NCBI GenBank assembly: GCA_001898165.1
Contig: MKTD01000026.1
Span: 1 to 64,000 of the forward strand
Source of the DNA: Bacteroidia bacterium 43-41
GTDB taxonomy: Bacteria > Bacteroidota > Bacteroidia > Bacteroidales > Dysgonomonadaceae
DNA length: 64,000 bases
Direction: 5' to 3'
Under the pieces are notes generated by a model. It was not told the DNA's origin, did not search any database, and was given only the letters and a program-made list of their open reading frames with translations. A program made the translations under genes and the position numbers. Below, in pieces: positions 7,844 to 15,619 of the stretch (the first letter of the stretch is position 1; each line of letters begins with the position of its first letter).

Positions 7844-9544
7844 TTATGTGTTGGAAAAACCTTTCTGCTCAAAGAGAGAGGTGCTCATATTTAAACTTAA
7901 TAGTTTGTTTTTCAATTGATTTTTTCGTGAACGTATGCTTTCGGGAGTTGTTCTGAAAACTGTTGCTAAATTTTTATTAGAAACGCCGCAATAAATTAAA
8001 TAAAGCATCAAAAATTCGGATTTGTTTACTTTGTTATCAAGTGAAATCCCGGTCAATTCACAAAACTTGGAATCAGATATGGTTTTTGCAAAATCGTTTA
8101 CCAAATTTTTATTCATGGAAGCGCGAACGTCATCGACAAAATTAGCAAAATCGGGTTTTGCTTTTCGTGCTTTATCTGCCAACGACTGGAGTTGTTTTTC
8201 CAACGAAAAAAATTGTCCAAGCATCATGTTATATACTATCATCGTCAGTTGTTGCTTTTCAACTTCTATGCGTAATATACCTGCTCTTGCTTCGACAAGT
8301 TCTTTATCCATTTCGGTTTTCCTTTTTTCTTCCTTCAGGCTTCTCTTTTCCTGTTGCATTTTAATCCTGCGGGCTCGAACATAAAATAATGAAACAACAA
8401 TAAGAATAACCAAACAAAGTATGATAATAATCGCGATCCTTGTTTTTGCCTCTGCTTGCAGCGCCTTATTTTCAGCCCGGCTCAAATCGTATTGTTTCTC
8501 TAATTTCAATATATGCTTATCTGTTTCTTTCTCAATTGTCTTTTCTCGGATTAAAGCTGCTTGTTTTCGATAATTATTTGCCGTATGATAATCACCACTA
8601 ATTTCTGCTATATCGGCAACATTCTCATACAATAGATAATTCAGTTGATATGTAGTGTCGGAGATATGTTCAATGGCTTTCAATGCGTAAACAGCGGCGC
8701 TATCAAGCTGATTCATATCTTTATATTGGTCTGATATAGAATAATACAAGCGAAAGATTTCCGGCTTTTCTTTAATATGCGGAGCCAGTTTTATCTGCTC
8801 TTTTTCCTTTTCCAATGATTTTTCATGCATATTTTGTGTGTCATAATAAACGGATTGCGCGTTCAAAAGAAAATATTCCTCATCAATGCTTTTGGAGTTT
8901 ATCATTTCTAATGAATCTAAATATTTTTTTCCCTCATTAAATTTTTCCTGTTCCATGCTGTTCCAAAACATTGCCATATGGCTGTCGAAAGAGTGTGCAA
9001 AATTCTTTTCTCTTTTAGAAAATTGCGATGCTTTTTTGAAATATCCCGATGCGAAGGAAAAATTCTTATTTTCGTGATGTACTTTTCCCAGGAAAAAATT
9101 AAGTAAATACCCAACAGATGGATTTTGATTATCCAGATTATTAAAAATTATTTCAGCCTCTTTAAGCGGAATGAGGGCTGTGCTATCAATTATACCCATC
9201 CGGATCCTGACTATGCCCATATAGACAAGTGAGCGAATATGTAAATTACTCGATTTAGCATGATTCCGGTAATAGTTTTCGGTTTCTCTTATCAATGAAT
9301 CGGATGTAAATTCTGCATACGTTTTGTCGTCGGAAATGGTTTTTAGCAATCCGCAATAAGCATTGTTCTCGTTTGACAATATAGCAGGGTTGAGTGTTTG
9401 AAGGCTATCACGGACAGCCTCAGGATTTGCTTCGAGCATGGCATCCCACTGCTGCAACCGGACATTTAAGAATAAGTCCGGTTTTGAACCGCACCTGACA
9501 AACAATAGAAATAGCAACACGCATATCAGATTATTATTTTGCAT
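7844..9544 (-). CDS. Membrane-anchored TPR protein with C-terminal HTH (Bacteroidetes transcriptional regulator type)
   Basis: A 566-aa protein of a Bacteroidetes type in which TPR repeats, one membrane helix and a cytoplasmic helix-turn-helix are joined. It starts with a hydrophobic segment and a lipobox-like cysteine (LLFLLFVRCGS), so the N-terminus may be lipidated or anchored. TPR-like helical hairpins fill roughly residues 40-340. A transmembrane helix (IAIIIILCLVILIVVSLFYV) lies near 368-387, followed by a charged coiled coil (about 388-430). A LuxR-like HTH lies near 505-550 (YLIYCGVSNKNLATVFRTTPESIRSRKNQLKNKL). This suggests periplasmic sensing coupled to DNA binding without a kinase. 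The barrel genes downstream are possible targets. A -7 element lies 37 bp upstream. Confidence 0.82.
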   Translation of the reverse strand: MQNNNLICVLLFLLFVRCGSKPDLFLNVRLQQWDAMLEANPEAVRDSLQTLNPAILSNENNAYCGLLKTISDDKTYAEFTSDSLIRETENYYRNHAKSSNLHIRSLVYMGIVRIRMGIIDSTALIPLKEAEIIFNNLDNQNPSVGYLLNFFLGKVHHENKNFSFASGYFKKASQFSKREKNFAHSFDSHMAMFWNSMEQEKFNEGKKYLDSLEMINSKSIDEEYFLLNAQSVYYDTQNMHEKSLEKEKEQIKLAPHIKEKPEIFRLYYSISDQYKDMNQLDSAAVYALKAIEHISDTTYQLNYLLYENVADIAEISGDYHTANNYRKQAALIREKTIEKETDKHILKLEKQYDLSRAENKALQAEAKTRIAIIIILCLVILIVVSLFYVRARRIKMQQEKRSLKEEKRKTEMDKELVEARAGILRIEVEKQQLTMIVYNMMLGQFFSLEKQLQSLADKARKAKPDFANFVDDVRASMNKNLVNDFAKTISDSKFCELTGISLDNKVNKSEFLMLYLIYCGVSNKNLATVFRTTPESIRSRKNQLKNKLLSLNMSTSLFEQKGFSNT

Positions 9545-9580
9545 TTTGTTTCAACGAGAAATAAGGGTAATTTTACTCTG

Positions 9581-9588
9581 CAAAAGTA
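9581..9588 (-). promoter_or_regulatory. -7 promoter element for the TPR/HTH regulator gene
   Basis: CAAAAGTA on the plus strand reads TACTTTTG on the minus strand, a full match to TAnnTTTG. It lies 37 bp upstream of the start codon at 9544. No clear -33 TTTG was found. Confidence 0.5.
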
Positions 9589-9706
9589 TAAAAATAATCT
9601 TCTATAACCGGATTTTATTGAGATAATATTGCTTCATACCGCTTTAAGGCCGATTTGTTTGAATTAACCATTGACTACAAGTAAAAAAGACCTGAAAAAA
9701 CAAAGT

Positions 9707-9737
9707 TTTGCAGTTTGTTCCCTTTTTCTTAATTTTG
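9707..9737 (+). promoter_or_regulatory. Bacteroidetes promoter of argH
   Basis: TTTG at 9707-9710, a 19-bp spacer, then TAATTTTG at 9730-9737. Both boxes and the spacing match the Bacteroidetes sigma-ABfr consensus. The start codon of argH is 52 bp downstream of the -7 box. Confidence 0.75.
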
Positions 9738-9789
9738 TCACAGGAAACAATCCTGAAGGGAAAGATCATCAAATAAATAAAAGTCTTTA

Positions 9790-11085
9790 ATGGCAAAAAT
9801 CTGGAACAAAGGCTTCGATGCCGACAAAACCGTGGAGAACTTCACAGTGGGAAAAGATCGTGAATTTGATTTACGGCTGGCAAAATACGACATCATCGGT
9901 TCGATGGCGCACATAAAAATGTTGGTCAAAATCGGATTGTTGGATAAAGCCGAAGAAGAAACGTTACGCGCAGAATTGCAAAAGATCCTCGCCGAAGTGG
10001 AAACAGGGAACTTCAATCTCAGTGCCGACGCCGAAGATATCCACTCACAAATTGAAGCCATACTCACCGAAACTCTCGGTGAAACAGGGAAGAAAATCCA
10101 TTCGGGACGTTCACGAAACGATCAGGTATTGGTGGATCTGAAACTTTTCTTCAAAGACGAAATCCGAAAAATTAAAGCGGGCGCCTGGCAGCTTTTCGAG
10201 CTGTTGCAATCACTGAGCGAAGAACACAAATCGGTTCTGCTGCCCGGATATACGCACGGGCAAATAGCGATGCCTTCGTCTTTTGGACTGTGGTTCGGCG
10301 CATACGCCGAAACGCTCGTGGATGATATGCACACGCTGGTCGCAGCGTGGCGGGTAGCCAATCAAAATCCGCTCGGCTCTGCTGCCGGATACGGCAGTTC
10401 GTTCCCGCTCGACCGGGAGATGACCACACGTGAACTCGATTTCGAAACCCTGAACTACAACGTGGTTGCCGCACAGATGGGGCGGGGAAAAACAGAACGG
10501 ATCCTGGCTTTCAGCATGGCGTCGTTCGCATCAACGCTCAATAAACTGGCTGCCGATAACTGCATGTACTTATCGGGGAATTATGGTTTTATCTCTTATC
10601 CCGATAACCTGACAACCGGATCGAGCATTATGCCTCACAAGAAAAACCCGGATGTCTGGGAACTTATCCGCGCACACAGCAACCGGCTGCAAAGCCTTCC
10701 CAACGAAATCGCCCTGATGACCGCCAACCTGCCTCACGGCTATCACCGCGATTTCCAACTGCTGAAAGAGACTCTTTTTCCTGCGCTTGAAACGCTGGGC
10801 ACCCTGTTCGAAATGACCTATTTCATGCTTTCGCACGTTTCCGTAAACAACCACATTCTCGACGATGAAAAATACAGATACCTCTTCACGGTGGAAAAGG
10901 TGAACGAACTCGTTCTGCAAGGTATTCCGTTTCGTGAAGCTTACCAACAAATCGGGCACGAAGTGCAGGAAGGGACCTTTACTTTCGAATCGACTCTCCA
11001 CCACACGCACGCGGGAAGTATGGGAAATTTATGTACGGAGGAGATTCGAACAAAAATGAAAAACGTAATGAAAGGGATCGGTTGA
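9790..11085 (+). CDS. argH: Argininosuccinate lyase
   Basis: Catalyses the last step of arginine biosynthesis, splitting argininosuccinate into arginine and fumarate. The fumarase/aspartase superfamily signature GSSIMPHKKNPD is present near residue 275. Other hallmarks are the HSGRSRNDQV motif near 105 and the TGYTHGQIA-like LLPGYTHGQIAMPSS stretch near 155. Length (431 aa) is slightly shorter than many ArgH proteins but usual for Bacteroidales. The gene is monocistronic with its own strong promoter. No other arg genes are in the window. Confidence 0.97.
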   Translation: MAKIWNKGFDADKTVENFTVGKDREFDLRLAKYDIIGSMAHIKMLVKIGLLDKAEEETLRAELQKILAEVETGNFNLSADAEDIHSQIEAILTETLGETGKKIHSGRSRNDQVLVDLKLFFKDEIRKIKAGAWQLFELLQSLSEEHKSVLLPGYTHGQIAMPSSFGLWFGAYAETLVDDMHTLVAAWRVANQNPLGSAAGYGSSFPLDREMTTRELDFETLNYNVVAAQMGRGKTERILAFSMASFASTLNKLAADNCMYLSGNYGFISYPDNLTTGSSIMPHKKNPDVWELIRAHSNRLQSLPNEIALMTANLPHGYHRDFQLLKETLFPALETLGTLFEMTYFMLSHVSVNNHILDDEKYRYLFTVEKVNELVLQGIPFREAYQQIGHEVQEGTFTFESTLHHTHAGSMGNLCTEEIRTKMKNVMKGIG

Positions 11086-11127
11086 TTTTCTACTTACTAT
11101 TTGTAAGCTTCGTATCGCTTTTTTTAC

Positions 11128-11135
11128 TACTTTTG
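11128..11135 (+). promoter_or_regulatory. -7 promoter element of the pta-ackA operon
   Basis: TACTTTTG matches TAnnTTTG and lies 57 bp before the pta start codon. A TTTG at 11100-11103 is 24 bp upstream, longer than the usual 19-21 bp, so the -33 box is uncertain. Confidence 0.55.
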
Positions 11136-11192
11136 CAGAAGACTAATTTCAAATTGAAACGAATAAGGTAAATCAATCGACATACAAAATCT

Positions 11193-12206
11193 ATGAACTT
11201 AATCAACGAAATTATCGAACGCGCAAAAGCCGATAAACAGAGAATTGTCCTCCCCGAAGGTACGGAAACCCGCACTCTCCAAGCTGCAGACCAACTCATC
11301 CGGGATGAAGTAGCAGAAATAATTCTCCTCGGGAACTCGCAAAAAATTAACATATTGGCTGATCAGCTCGAGCTGAAAAATATCAGGAAAGCCATTATTA
11401 TCGATCCTAAAAACCACGGTAAAAAACAAACATACACAGACCTGCTGGTGGAACTCCGGCAATCGAAAGGGATGACACCCGAAAAAGCAGCCGTTTTAGT
11501 GGAAGATCCGCTCTATCTGGCATGCCTGATGATTAAAAATGGGGATGCGGATGGCGAAATTGCCGGTGCACAAAATACCACAGGCGATGTACTCCGTCCC
11601 GCCTTGCAGATCATCAAAACATCGCCGGGGGTAAGCGTGGTGTCCGGAGCATTTATTATGTTCACAAAAACACCGCAATACGGGAAAGACGGTATTCTTA
11701 TCTTTGCCGATTGCGCCGTGATGCCTAACCCCACAGCAGAGGAACTGGCATCAATTGCCATAGCGTCGGCACAAACGGCACGTGGTATTGTCGGGATTGA
11801 ACCGCGTGTGGCGATGTTGAGCTTTTCCACCAAAGGCAGTGCCCGGCACGAAATGGTTGACAAAGTAGCGGAAGCTACCCGCATAGCCAAAGAGATGGCC
11901 CCCGATTTGCTTATCGACGGCGAGCTGCAGGCCGATGCGGCACTGGTTCCGTCCGTTGGTGCAGGCAAAGCTCCCGGAAGCGCCATTGCAGGACAAGCCA
12001 ACGTGTTGGTCTTCCCTTCGTTGGAAGCCGGAAATATCGGATATAAACTCGTCCAGCGGTTAGGTGATGCCGAAGCGGTTGGCCCCATCTTGCAAGGGAT
12101 GGCAGCCCCCGTAAACGATTTGTCGCGTGGTTGCTCAGTCGACGATATTTACAGAATGGTTGCCATAGCCGCCAATCAGGCTATTGCGGTAAAATCAAAA
12201 AAGTAG
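11193..12206 (+). CDS. pta: Phosphate acetyltransferase
   Basis: Interconverts acetyl-CoA plus phosphate with acetyl phosphate plus CoA, the first half of the acetate fermentation pathway. At 337 aa it is the short, single-domain form. The PTA/PTB family pattern is clear: VLPEGTETRTL near residue 20, DGEIAGAQNTTGDVLRPALQII near 120, MLSFSTKGSARHEMVDKV near 210 and DGELQADAAL near 240. It is first in a three-gene operon and is followed after 21 bp by an atypical 3-hydroxyacyl-CoA dehydrogenase homologue and then by ackA. Confidence 0.96.
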   Translation: MNLINEIIERAKADKQRIVLPEGTETRTLQAADQLIRDEVAEIILLGNSQKINILADQLELKNIRKAIIIDPKNHGKKQTYTDLLVELRQSKGMTPEKAAVLVEDPLYLACLMIKNGDADGEIAGAQNTTGDVLRPALQIIKTSPGVSVVSGAFIMFTKTPQYGKDGILIFADCAVMPNPTAEELASIAIASAQTARGIVGIEPRVAMLSFSTKGSARHEMVDKVAEATRIAKEMAPDLLIDGELQADAALVPSVGAGKAPGSAIAGQANVLVFPSLEAGNIGYKLVQRLGDAEAVGPILQGMAAPVNDLSRGCSVDDIYRMVAIAANQAIAVKSKK

Positions 12207-12227
12207 AAATCAAAAAACAATAAGATA

Positions 12228-13202
12228 ATGAGTGAGTTAATCATTGAACCCATAGAGAAGTACGGCCTCAACATAAGCCACGAGAAGAAAGCACTGTTTT
12301 CGAGAGTGGGTGTCGTAGGAGCCGGAAAAGAGGGGCGGACCATTATCAGCCTGACGGCTTCGGCAGGGATGGATGTGGTCTTTATGGATGAATCGCAGGA
12401 ACGTATCGACTTCGTTTTTGAAGAGCTGAACAGAGTAATGGACCAGAAAATCAGCAAATGGGGTTTGACACAATCGGAAAAGAAGGTGATCATGAACCGG
12501 ATTACTCCCACATTGAGTTACGATGATTTTGCAGGATGCGACCTGGTCATTGAGTGTACCCGGTATTCTGAATCGGGGCGTCGCAGCACTCCGATTCGAA
12601 AAAATATCTTCAAAATACTGGACGATTCCTTAGAGCCCGATGCCATAATCGCCACCAACGGCCCTACCGTTATTATCAGTGAGCTGGCGGCCGATCTTGT
12701 TCATAAAGAGCGCTGCGTCAGCCTCTATTTTCCCGTTTCTCATCCCGACGCAAGAATTCTCGAAATAGTAAAGGGGATGTACACCTCGGAAGAGGTATAT
12801 AATAAAATGGAAATCTTCGCTCAGCTCATCAATTATCGTCCCCACCGGATAAATGAGAGCAACGGCAACGTAAGTATCCGCTTGTTGACAACAATGCTCA
12901 ATGAAGCCTGCCAGATGTTGCTGGAAAGAGTAAGCAGCATGGAGAGTATTGAAGAGACGTTTACCATCATCTACGGGCAGCGGTACGGTGTTTTCAGATT
13001 AGCGGATATTATTGGCATCGAACGTATTGTTACCATAATGGAAGCCATGTTTAACGATTTTGGAGAAAAACATTACAAACCCAATCCGCTGTTGTGGAAA
13101 CTTTATCGTTCCAATCAGCTGGGTATCCGGACAGGCAAGGGATTTTACATTTACGATGAGAACGGGAATGTAATTTCCGAAAACAGATCGTTGTTTAATT
13201 GA
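12228..13202 (+). CDS. 3-hydroxyacyl-CoA dehydrogenase homologue with a degraded active site
   Basis: Full-length relative of 3-hydroxybutyryl-CoA dehydrogenases (324 aa). It has an N-terminal Rossmann fold with GxGxxG at residues 31-36 and the acidic end of beta-2 at D54. The C-terminal helical domain is complete up to GIRTGKGFYIYD at 299-310. The catalytic positions have changed. The HFFNP motif reads LYFPVSH (166-172), placing Tyr167 where the catalytic His should be. The NRLL motif reads IRLL, so Asn is replaced by Ile217. The SNTSSL motif reads TNGPTV (143-148). The glutamate in LEIV (Glu179) remains. Ordinary dehydrogenase activity is therefore doubtful. It is sandwiched between pta and ackA, and its stop overlaps the leader of ackA. 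Role unknown: perhaps an altered substrate or regulation of the acetate branch. Confidence 0.85.
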   Translation: MSELIIEPIEKYGLNISHEKKALFSRVGVVGAGKEGRTIISLTASAGMDVVFMDESQERIDFVFEELNRVMDQKISKWGLTQSEKKVIMNRITPTLSYDDFAGCDLVIECTRYSESGRRSTPIRKNIFKILDDSLEPDAIIATNGPTVIISELAADLVHKERCVSLYFPVSHPDARILEIVKGMYTSEEVYNKMEIFAQLINYRPHRINESNGNVSIRLLTTMLNEACQMLLERVSSMESIEETFTIIYGQRYGVFRLADIIGIERIVTIMEAMFNDFGEKHYKPNPLLWKLYRSNQLGIRTGKGFYIYDENGNVISENRSLFN

Positions 13203-13237
13203 GAGAAATCAGGATTCAGAAATCAGAAGTTGTTGAA

Positions 13238-14437
13238 ATGAAGATATTGGTATTAAATTGCGGAAGTTCTTCCATAAAATACAAGCTTTTCGATATGAAA
13301 AGCAACGGGGTAATTGCACAAGGCGGTGTTGAAAAGATCGGAATGAAAGGTTCATTTCTGAAACTCACGCTTCCCGGTGGACAAAAAGTGCAGCTCGAAG
13401 GAGAAATCCTGGAGCATCGTGCAGGAATTGAATACATCTTCGGTGTCTTGTTGAGCGAGAAGTACGGATGCATCCGGTCACTCGATGAAATTGACGCCGT
13501 CGGGCACCGTGTGGTACACGGTGGGGAACGTTTCAACACCAGCGTGCTCATCACCGAAGAAGTTATAGAGATGCTGAAAGAGTGTATAGAGTTGGCTCCT
13601 TTACATAATCCCCCTAATCTCAAAGGTATTTATGCCATTCAGGAACTATTGCCCCATACGCCGCAAGTGAGTGTTTTTGATACGGCATTCCATCAAACCA
13701 TGCCCGATTACGCTTATGTTTACGGATTACCATACTCGCTTTACGAAAAATACGGCATCCGCAGGTACGGATTTCACGGAACGAGCCACCGGTATGTCTC
13801 CAAAAGAGCCTGCGAATTCCTGAATGTCCCTTACGAATCTCAACGCATCATCACCGCTCACATTGGTAACGGGGTTTCCATCACGGCTATAAAAAACGGC
13901 AAATCAATGGATACGAGTATGGGAATGACGCCTGTCGAAGGGCTTATGATGGGTACCCGCTCAGGCGACCTGGATCCCGGGGTTATCTCCTACATTATGG
14001 AAAAAGAACACATGAGCGCTTCAGGCATGTCCACCCTGCTGAACAAATTTTCAGGCGTCTTAGGCGTTTCAGGGCTCTCGTCGGATATGCGCGAGATCAA
14101 TGCCGGGATAAAAGAGAACAACCCGAGAGCGATTCTGGCGCTGAAGACGTACGACTACCGCATTAAAAAATACATAGGCGCATACAGTGCTGTTTTAGGC
14201 GGCGTGGATATTCTGGTATTTACGGGCGGCGTGGGTGAAAATCAGTGGACTACCCGGAGCGCTGTTTGTAAAGACATGGAGTACATGGGTATTGAGCTCG
14301 ATGAAGAACTCAACAGATCGGCCCGAGCAAAAGAAGTGGTGATCAGCAAACCCACATCGAAAGTGAAAGTGCTCATCATCCCTACCGACGAAGAATTAAC
14401 CATTGCCAAGGATACCATGAAAATATTAGAGAAATAA
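13238..14437 (+). CDS. ackA: Acetate kinase
   Basis: Converts acetyl phosphate and ADP to acetate and ATP. All acetate-kinase signatures are present: MKILVLNCGSSSIKYKLF at the N-terminus, VFDTAFHQTMP near residue 145, RRYGFHGTSHRYVS near 170, TAHIGNGVS near 208 and GGVGENQ near 330. I chose the ATG at 13238, giving 399 aa, because the family begins with MKxLVLNxGSSS. An in-frame upstream TTG at 13199 would add 13 unlikely residues. It is the last gene of the pta operon and is followed by a strong hairpin. Confidence 0.97.
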   Translation: MKILVLNCGSSSIKYKLFDMKSNGVIAQGGVEKIGMKGSFLKLTLPGGQKVQLEGEILEHRAGIEYIFGVLLSEKYGCIRSLDEIDAVGHRVVHGGERFNTSVLITEEVIEMLKECIELAPLHNPPNLKGIYAIQELLPHTPQVSVFDTAFHQTMPDYAYVYGLPYSLYEKYGIRRYGFHGTSHRYVSKRACEFLNVPYESQRIITAHIGNGVSITAIKNGKSMDTSMGMTPVEGLMMGTRSGDLDPGVISYIMEKEHMSASGMSTLLNKFSGVLGVSGLSSDMREINAGIKENNPRAILALKTYDYRIKKYIGAYSAVLGGVDILVFTGGVGENQWTTRSAVCKDMEYMGIELDEELNRSARAKEVVISKPTSKVKVLIIPTDEELTIAKDTMKILEK

Positions 14438-14480
14438 GGAATTTAAACAGTCTCTAAATTCAACGGCCCGAAACACTCAA

Positions 14481-14523
14481 AAAACGTCGCCAGAGGAGAA
14501 TTCTCCAACCGGCGGCGTTTTTA
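14481..14523. terminator. Bidirectional terminator between ackA and the AraC-type gene
   Basis: AAAACGTCGCC pairs with GGCGGCGTTTTT (one T-G pair), and the loop contains a smaller perfect palindrome, GGAGAATTCTCC. A-run and T-run flanks allow termination of ackA on the plus strand and of the convergent AraC-type gene on the minus strand. Confidence 0.8.
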
Positions 14524-14588
14524 CTCAGGAAATTTTAGTAGAATTCAAAGAGTAGAGTTTATCTGTTCGAAGCATAAGCTTGTCGGAT

Positions 14589-14960
14589 TCAGGTTCCCTG
14601 GACAAAATTACGATAGTATGAAGGCGTAACCCCGGTATGTCTTTTAAATGTACGGGAAAAATAGGCCAGATCTATAAAACCGCAGTTTTTTGCAATTTCA
14701 CCGATATTTTTATCAAAACGGACCAGTTGTTTTTTTGCATGATTGACTTTCAACTGAATGATGTAAGCATTGGTTGAATATCCTGTAGCCTTATTGATTT
14801 TTCTGTTAAGCTGTGACACGCTCATATTTAATTCTTTTGCTATTGAACCGGGTGACAGGCTGGGATCAGATATATTTTGGTTGATAATATCGGTAACCTT
14901 TTGAAGAAAAAACATATTTACCCGCATTGTCCTTGATTCATTTTTGAGAGCTGTTTTCAT
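14589..14960 (-). CDS. Stand-alone AraC-type DNA-binding protein
   Basis: A 123-aa protein that is essentially a single AraC/XylS DNA-binding domain. HTH1 lies near residues 40-60 (SPGSIAKELNMSVSQLNRKI) and HTH2 near 85-108 (NIGEIAKNCGFIDLAYFSRTF), ending in TGVTPSYYRNF. It has no sensor or receiver domain. It is clearly paralogous to the output domain of the hybrid regulator at 19254-22127, sharing VSQLNRKxN, GYSTNAYI-like and DKNIGEIA/DKNIGEVA blocks. Its upstream region at 15209-15295 carries the same operator architecture as the subtilase operon. Both points suggest it belongs to the same regulon, perhaps as a constitutive or competing regulator. The leader before it is long (about 240 nt) and structured. 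Confidence 0.85.
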   Translation of the reverse strand: MKTALKNESRTMRVNMFFLQKVTDIINQNISDPSLSPGSIAKELNMSVSQLNRKINKATGYSTNAYIIQLKVNHAKKQLVRFDKNIGEIAKNCGFIDLAYFSRTFKRHTGVTPSYYRNFVQGT

Positions 14961-15089
14961 GTTTTCATCTTTTTTTGTTTTATTATGTGAACAAGTATTA
15001 CAAACAGATGCTCATTATCGGTCAGAACGAGTGAATTCTCCATGAACTTTCTCTCTCAACCAAATTCGAAGGCACCATTAGTTGTATGA

Positions 15090-15202
15090 AGAAAAATAAA
15101 AGGGCCTTGAAAAGTATCCGACAATAGAATATTGCGCATGTTAAACATTAATATTTTTCAAAAAGATACACCGAAAGCCCTTTTAGTAACAATGCATCCA
15201 TA
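15090..15202 (-). ncRNA. Candidate small RNA or attenuated leader
   Basis: Inference from structure. The -7 element at 15209-15216 predicts a minus-strand transcript starting near 15202. About 100 nt later AAAAGGGC (minus strand, 15184-15177) pairs with GCCCTTTT (15105-15098), followed directly by the T-rich run ATTTTTC. Inside the stem, GTATC/GATAC and TTGAAAA/TTTTCAA offer alternative pairings, and ATGTTTAACAT forms a small palindrome. This could be a discrete RNA of roughly 110 nt or an attenuator in the leader of the AraC-type gene. A leaderless 17-codon frame starts almost at the predicted start site, so a micropeptide is also possible. Confidence 0.3.
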
Positions 15203-15208
15203 CTGACA

Positions 15209-15295
15209 CAAAAATAACTCGTCAAAAATGAAAATGTTAGGATTATATATACAAAATTTTGGACTCAGCAAGCATTAACATTTCTCCATTTGTAT
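15209..15295 (-). promoter_or_regulatory. Promoter with three 21-bp-phased direct repeats (copy 2)
   Basis: On the plus strand CAAAAATA (15209-15216) is a perfect reverse -7 element (TATTTTTG). Upstream of it on the minus strand lie three units: AAAATGTTAGGATTAT (15231-15246), CAAAATTTTGGACTC (15252-15266) and CATTAACATTTCTCCATTTGTA (15273-15294). The spacing of every landmark matches the promoter at 19097-19183 exactly: TTAGGA at +28 and CATTAACAT at +64 from the -7 edge. Direct repeats two helical turns apart are typical binding sites for AraC-type proteins. Confidence 0.65.
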
Positions 15296-15408
15296 TCCAC
15301 ACGCACAAACGACATAATAACTAATTTATAAACAAATAATTATGCACTTAAAATAAGAATAAAGCTTTTTTTTGAATAACTGCTGATAAGTTGCAGGAGG
15401 GGCAAATA

Positions 15409-15612
15409 CTATTGTATAAAGAAATCTTCTTTTTCTTCCTCTACTGTAATAAAAAAATCAAAATTGATTTCCGGAATATTTTTATCTGTCTCAAACTTAA
15501 CTATCTTGAACTTAGGATAATGTTTTACTATTTTTATTCCTGAGTTTACTAATTTTGTTTCGACCTCTTTAAAAGAGATACCACCTTGTATGACTCCAAA
15601 GTACGTTTTCAT
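15409..15612 (-). CDS. Free-standing subtilisin propeptide-like (I9-like) protein
   Basis: A 67-aa protein, last gene of the subtilase operon, 7 bp after the protease stop. The order YFGVIQGG - FKEVETKLVNSGIKIVKHYPKFKIVKFETD - FFITVEEEKE predicts a beta-alpha-beta-beta-alpha-beta layout. Its final strand reads ITVEEEKE, like the C-terminal edge of subtilisin propeptides/inhibitor I9 domains, which bind the protease active site. It has no signal peptide, so it would act in the cytoplasm with the protease. The likely role is a chaperone or inhibitor in trans. The I9 assignment rests on pattern and context only, and the similarity is weak. Confidence 0.6.
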   Translation of the reverse strand: MKTYFGVIQGGISFKEVETKLVNSGIKIVKHYPKFKIVKFETDKNIPEINFDFFITVEEEKEDFFIQ

Positions 15613-15619
15613 ATTCTTG

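Larger units (their letters stand above)
14961..15408. other. Regulatory region between AraC-type gene and subtilase operon
   Basis: This 448-bp gap has no long coding sequence but is full of signals on the minus strand. It contains a repeat-containing promoter at 15209-15295 and a hairpin with a T-rich tail at 15090-15184. It also holds a possible leaderless 17-codon frame starting at the ATG at 15201 (MDALLLKGLSVYLFEKY). It separates the 3' end of the subtilase operon from the orphan regulator. Confidence 0.6.

Noticed and set aside
10122-11010. Long antisense open frames inside argH and many other genes
   Set aside because: They follow the codon pattern of the sense gene, lack family similarity and have no promoter or spacing that supports them.
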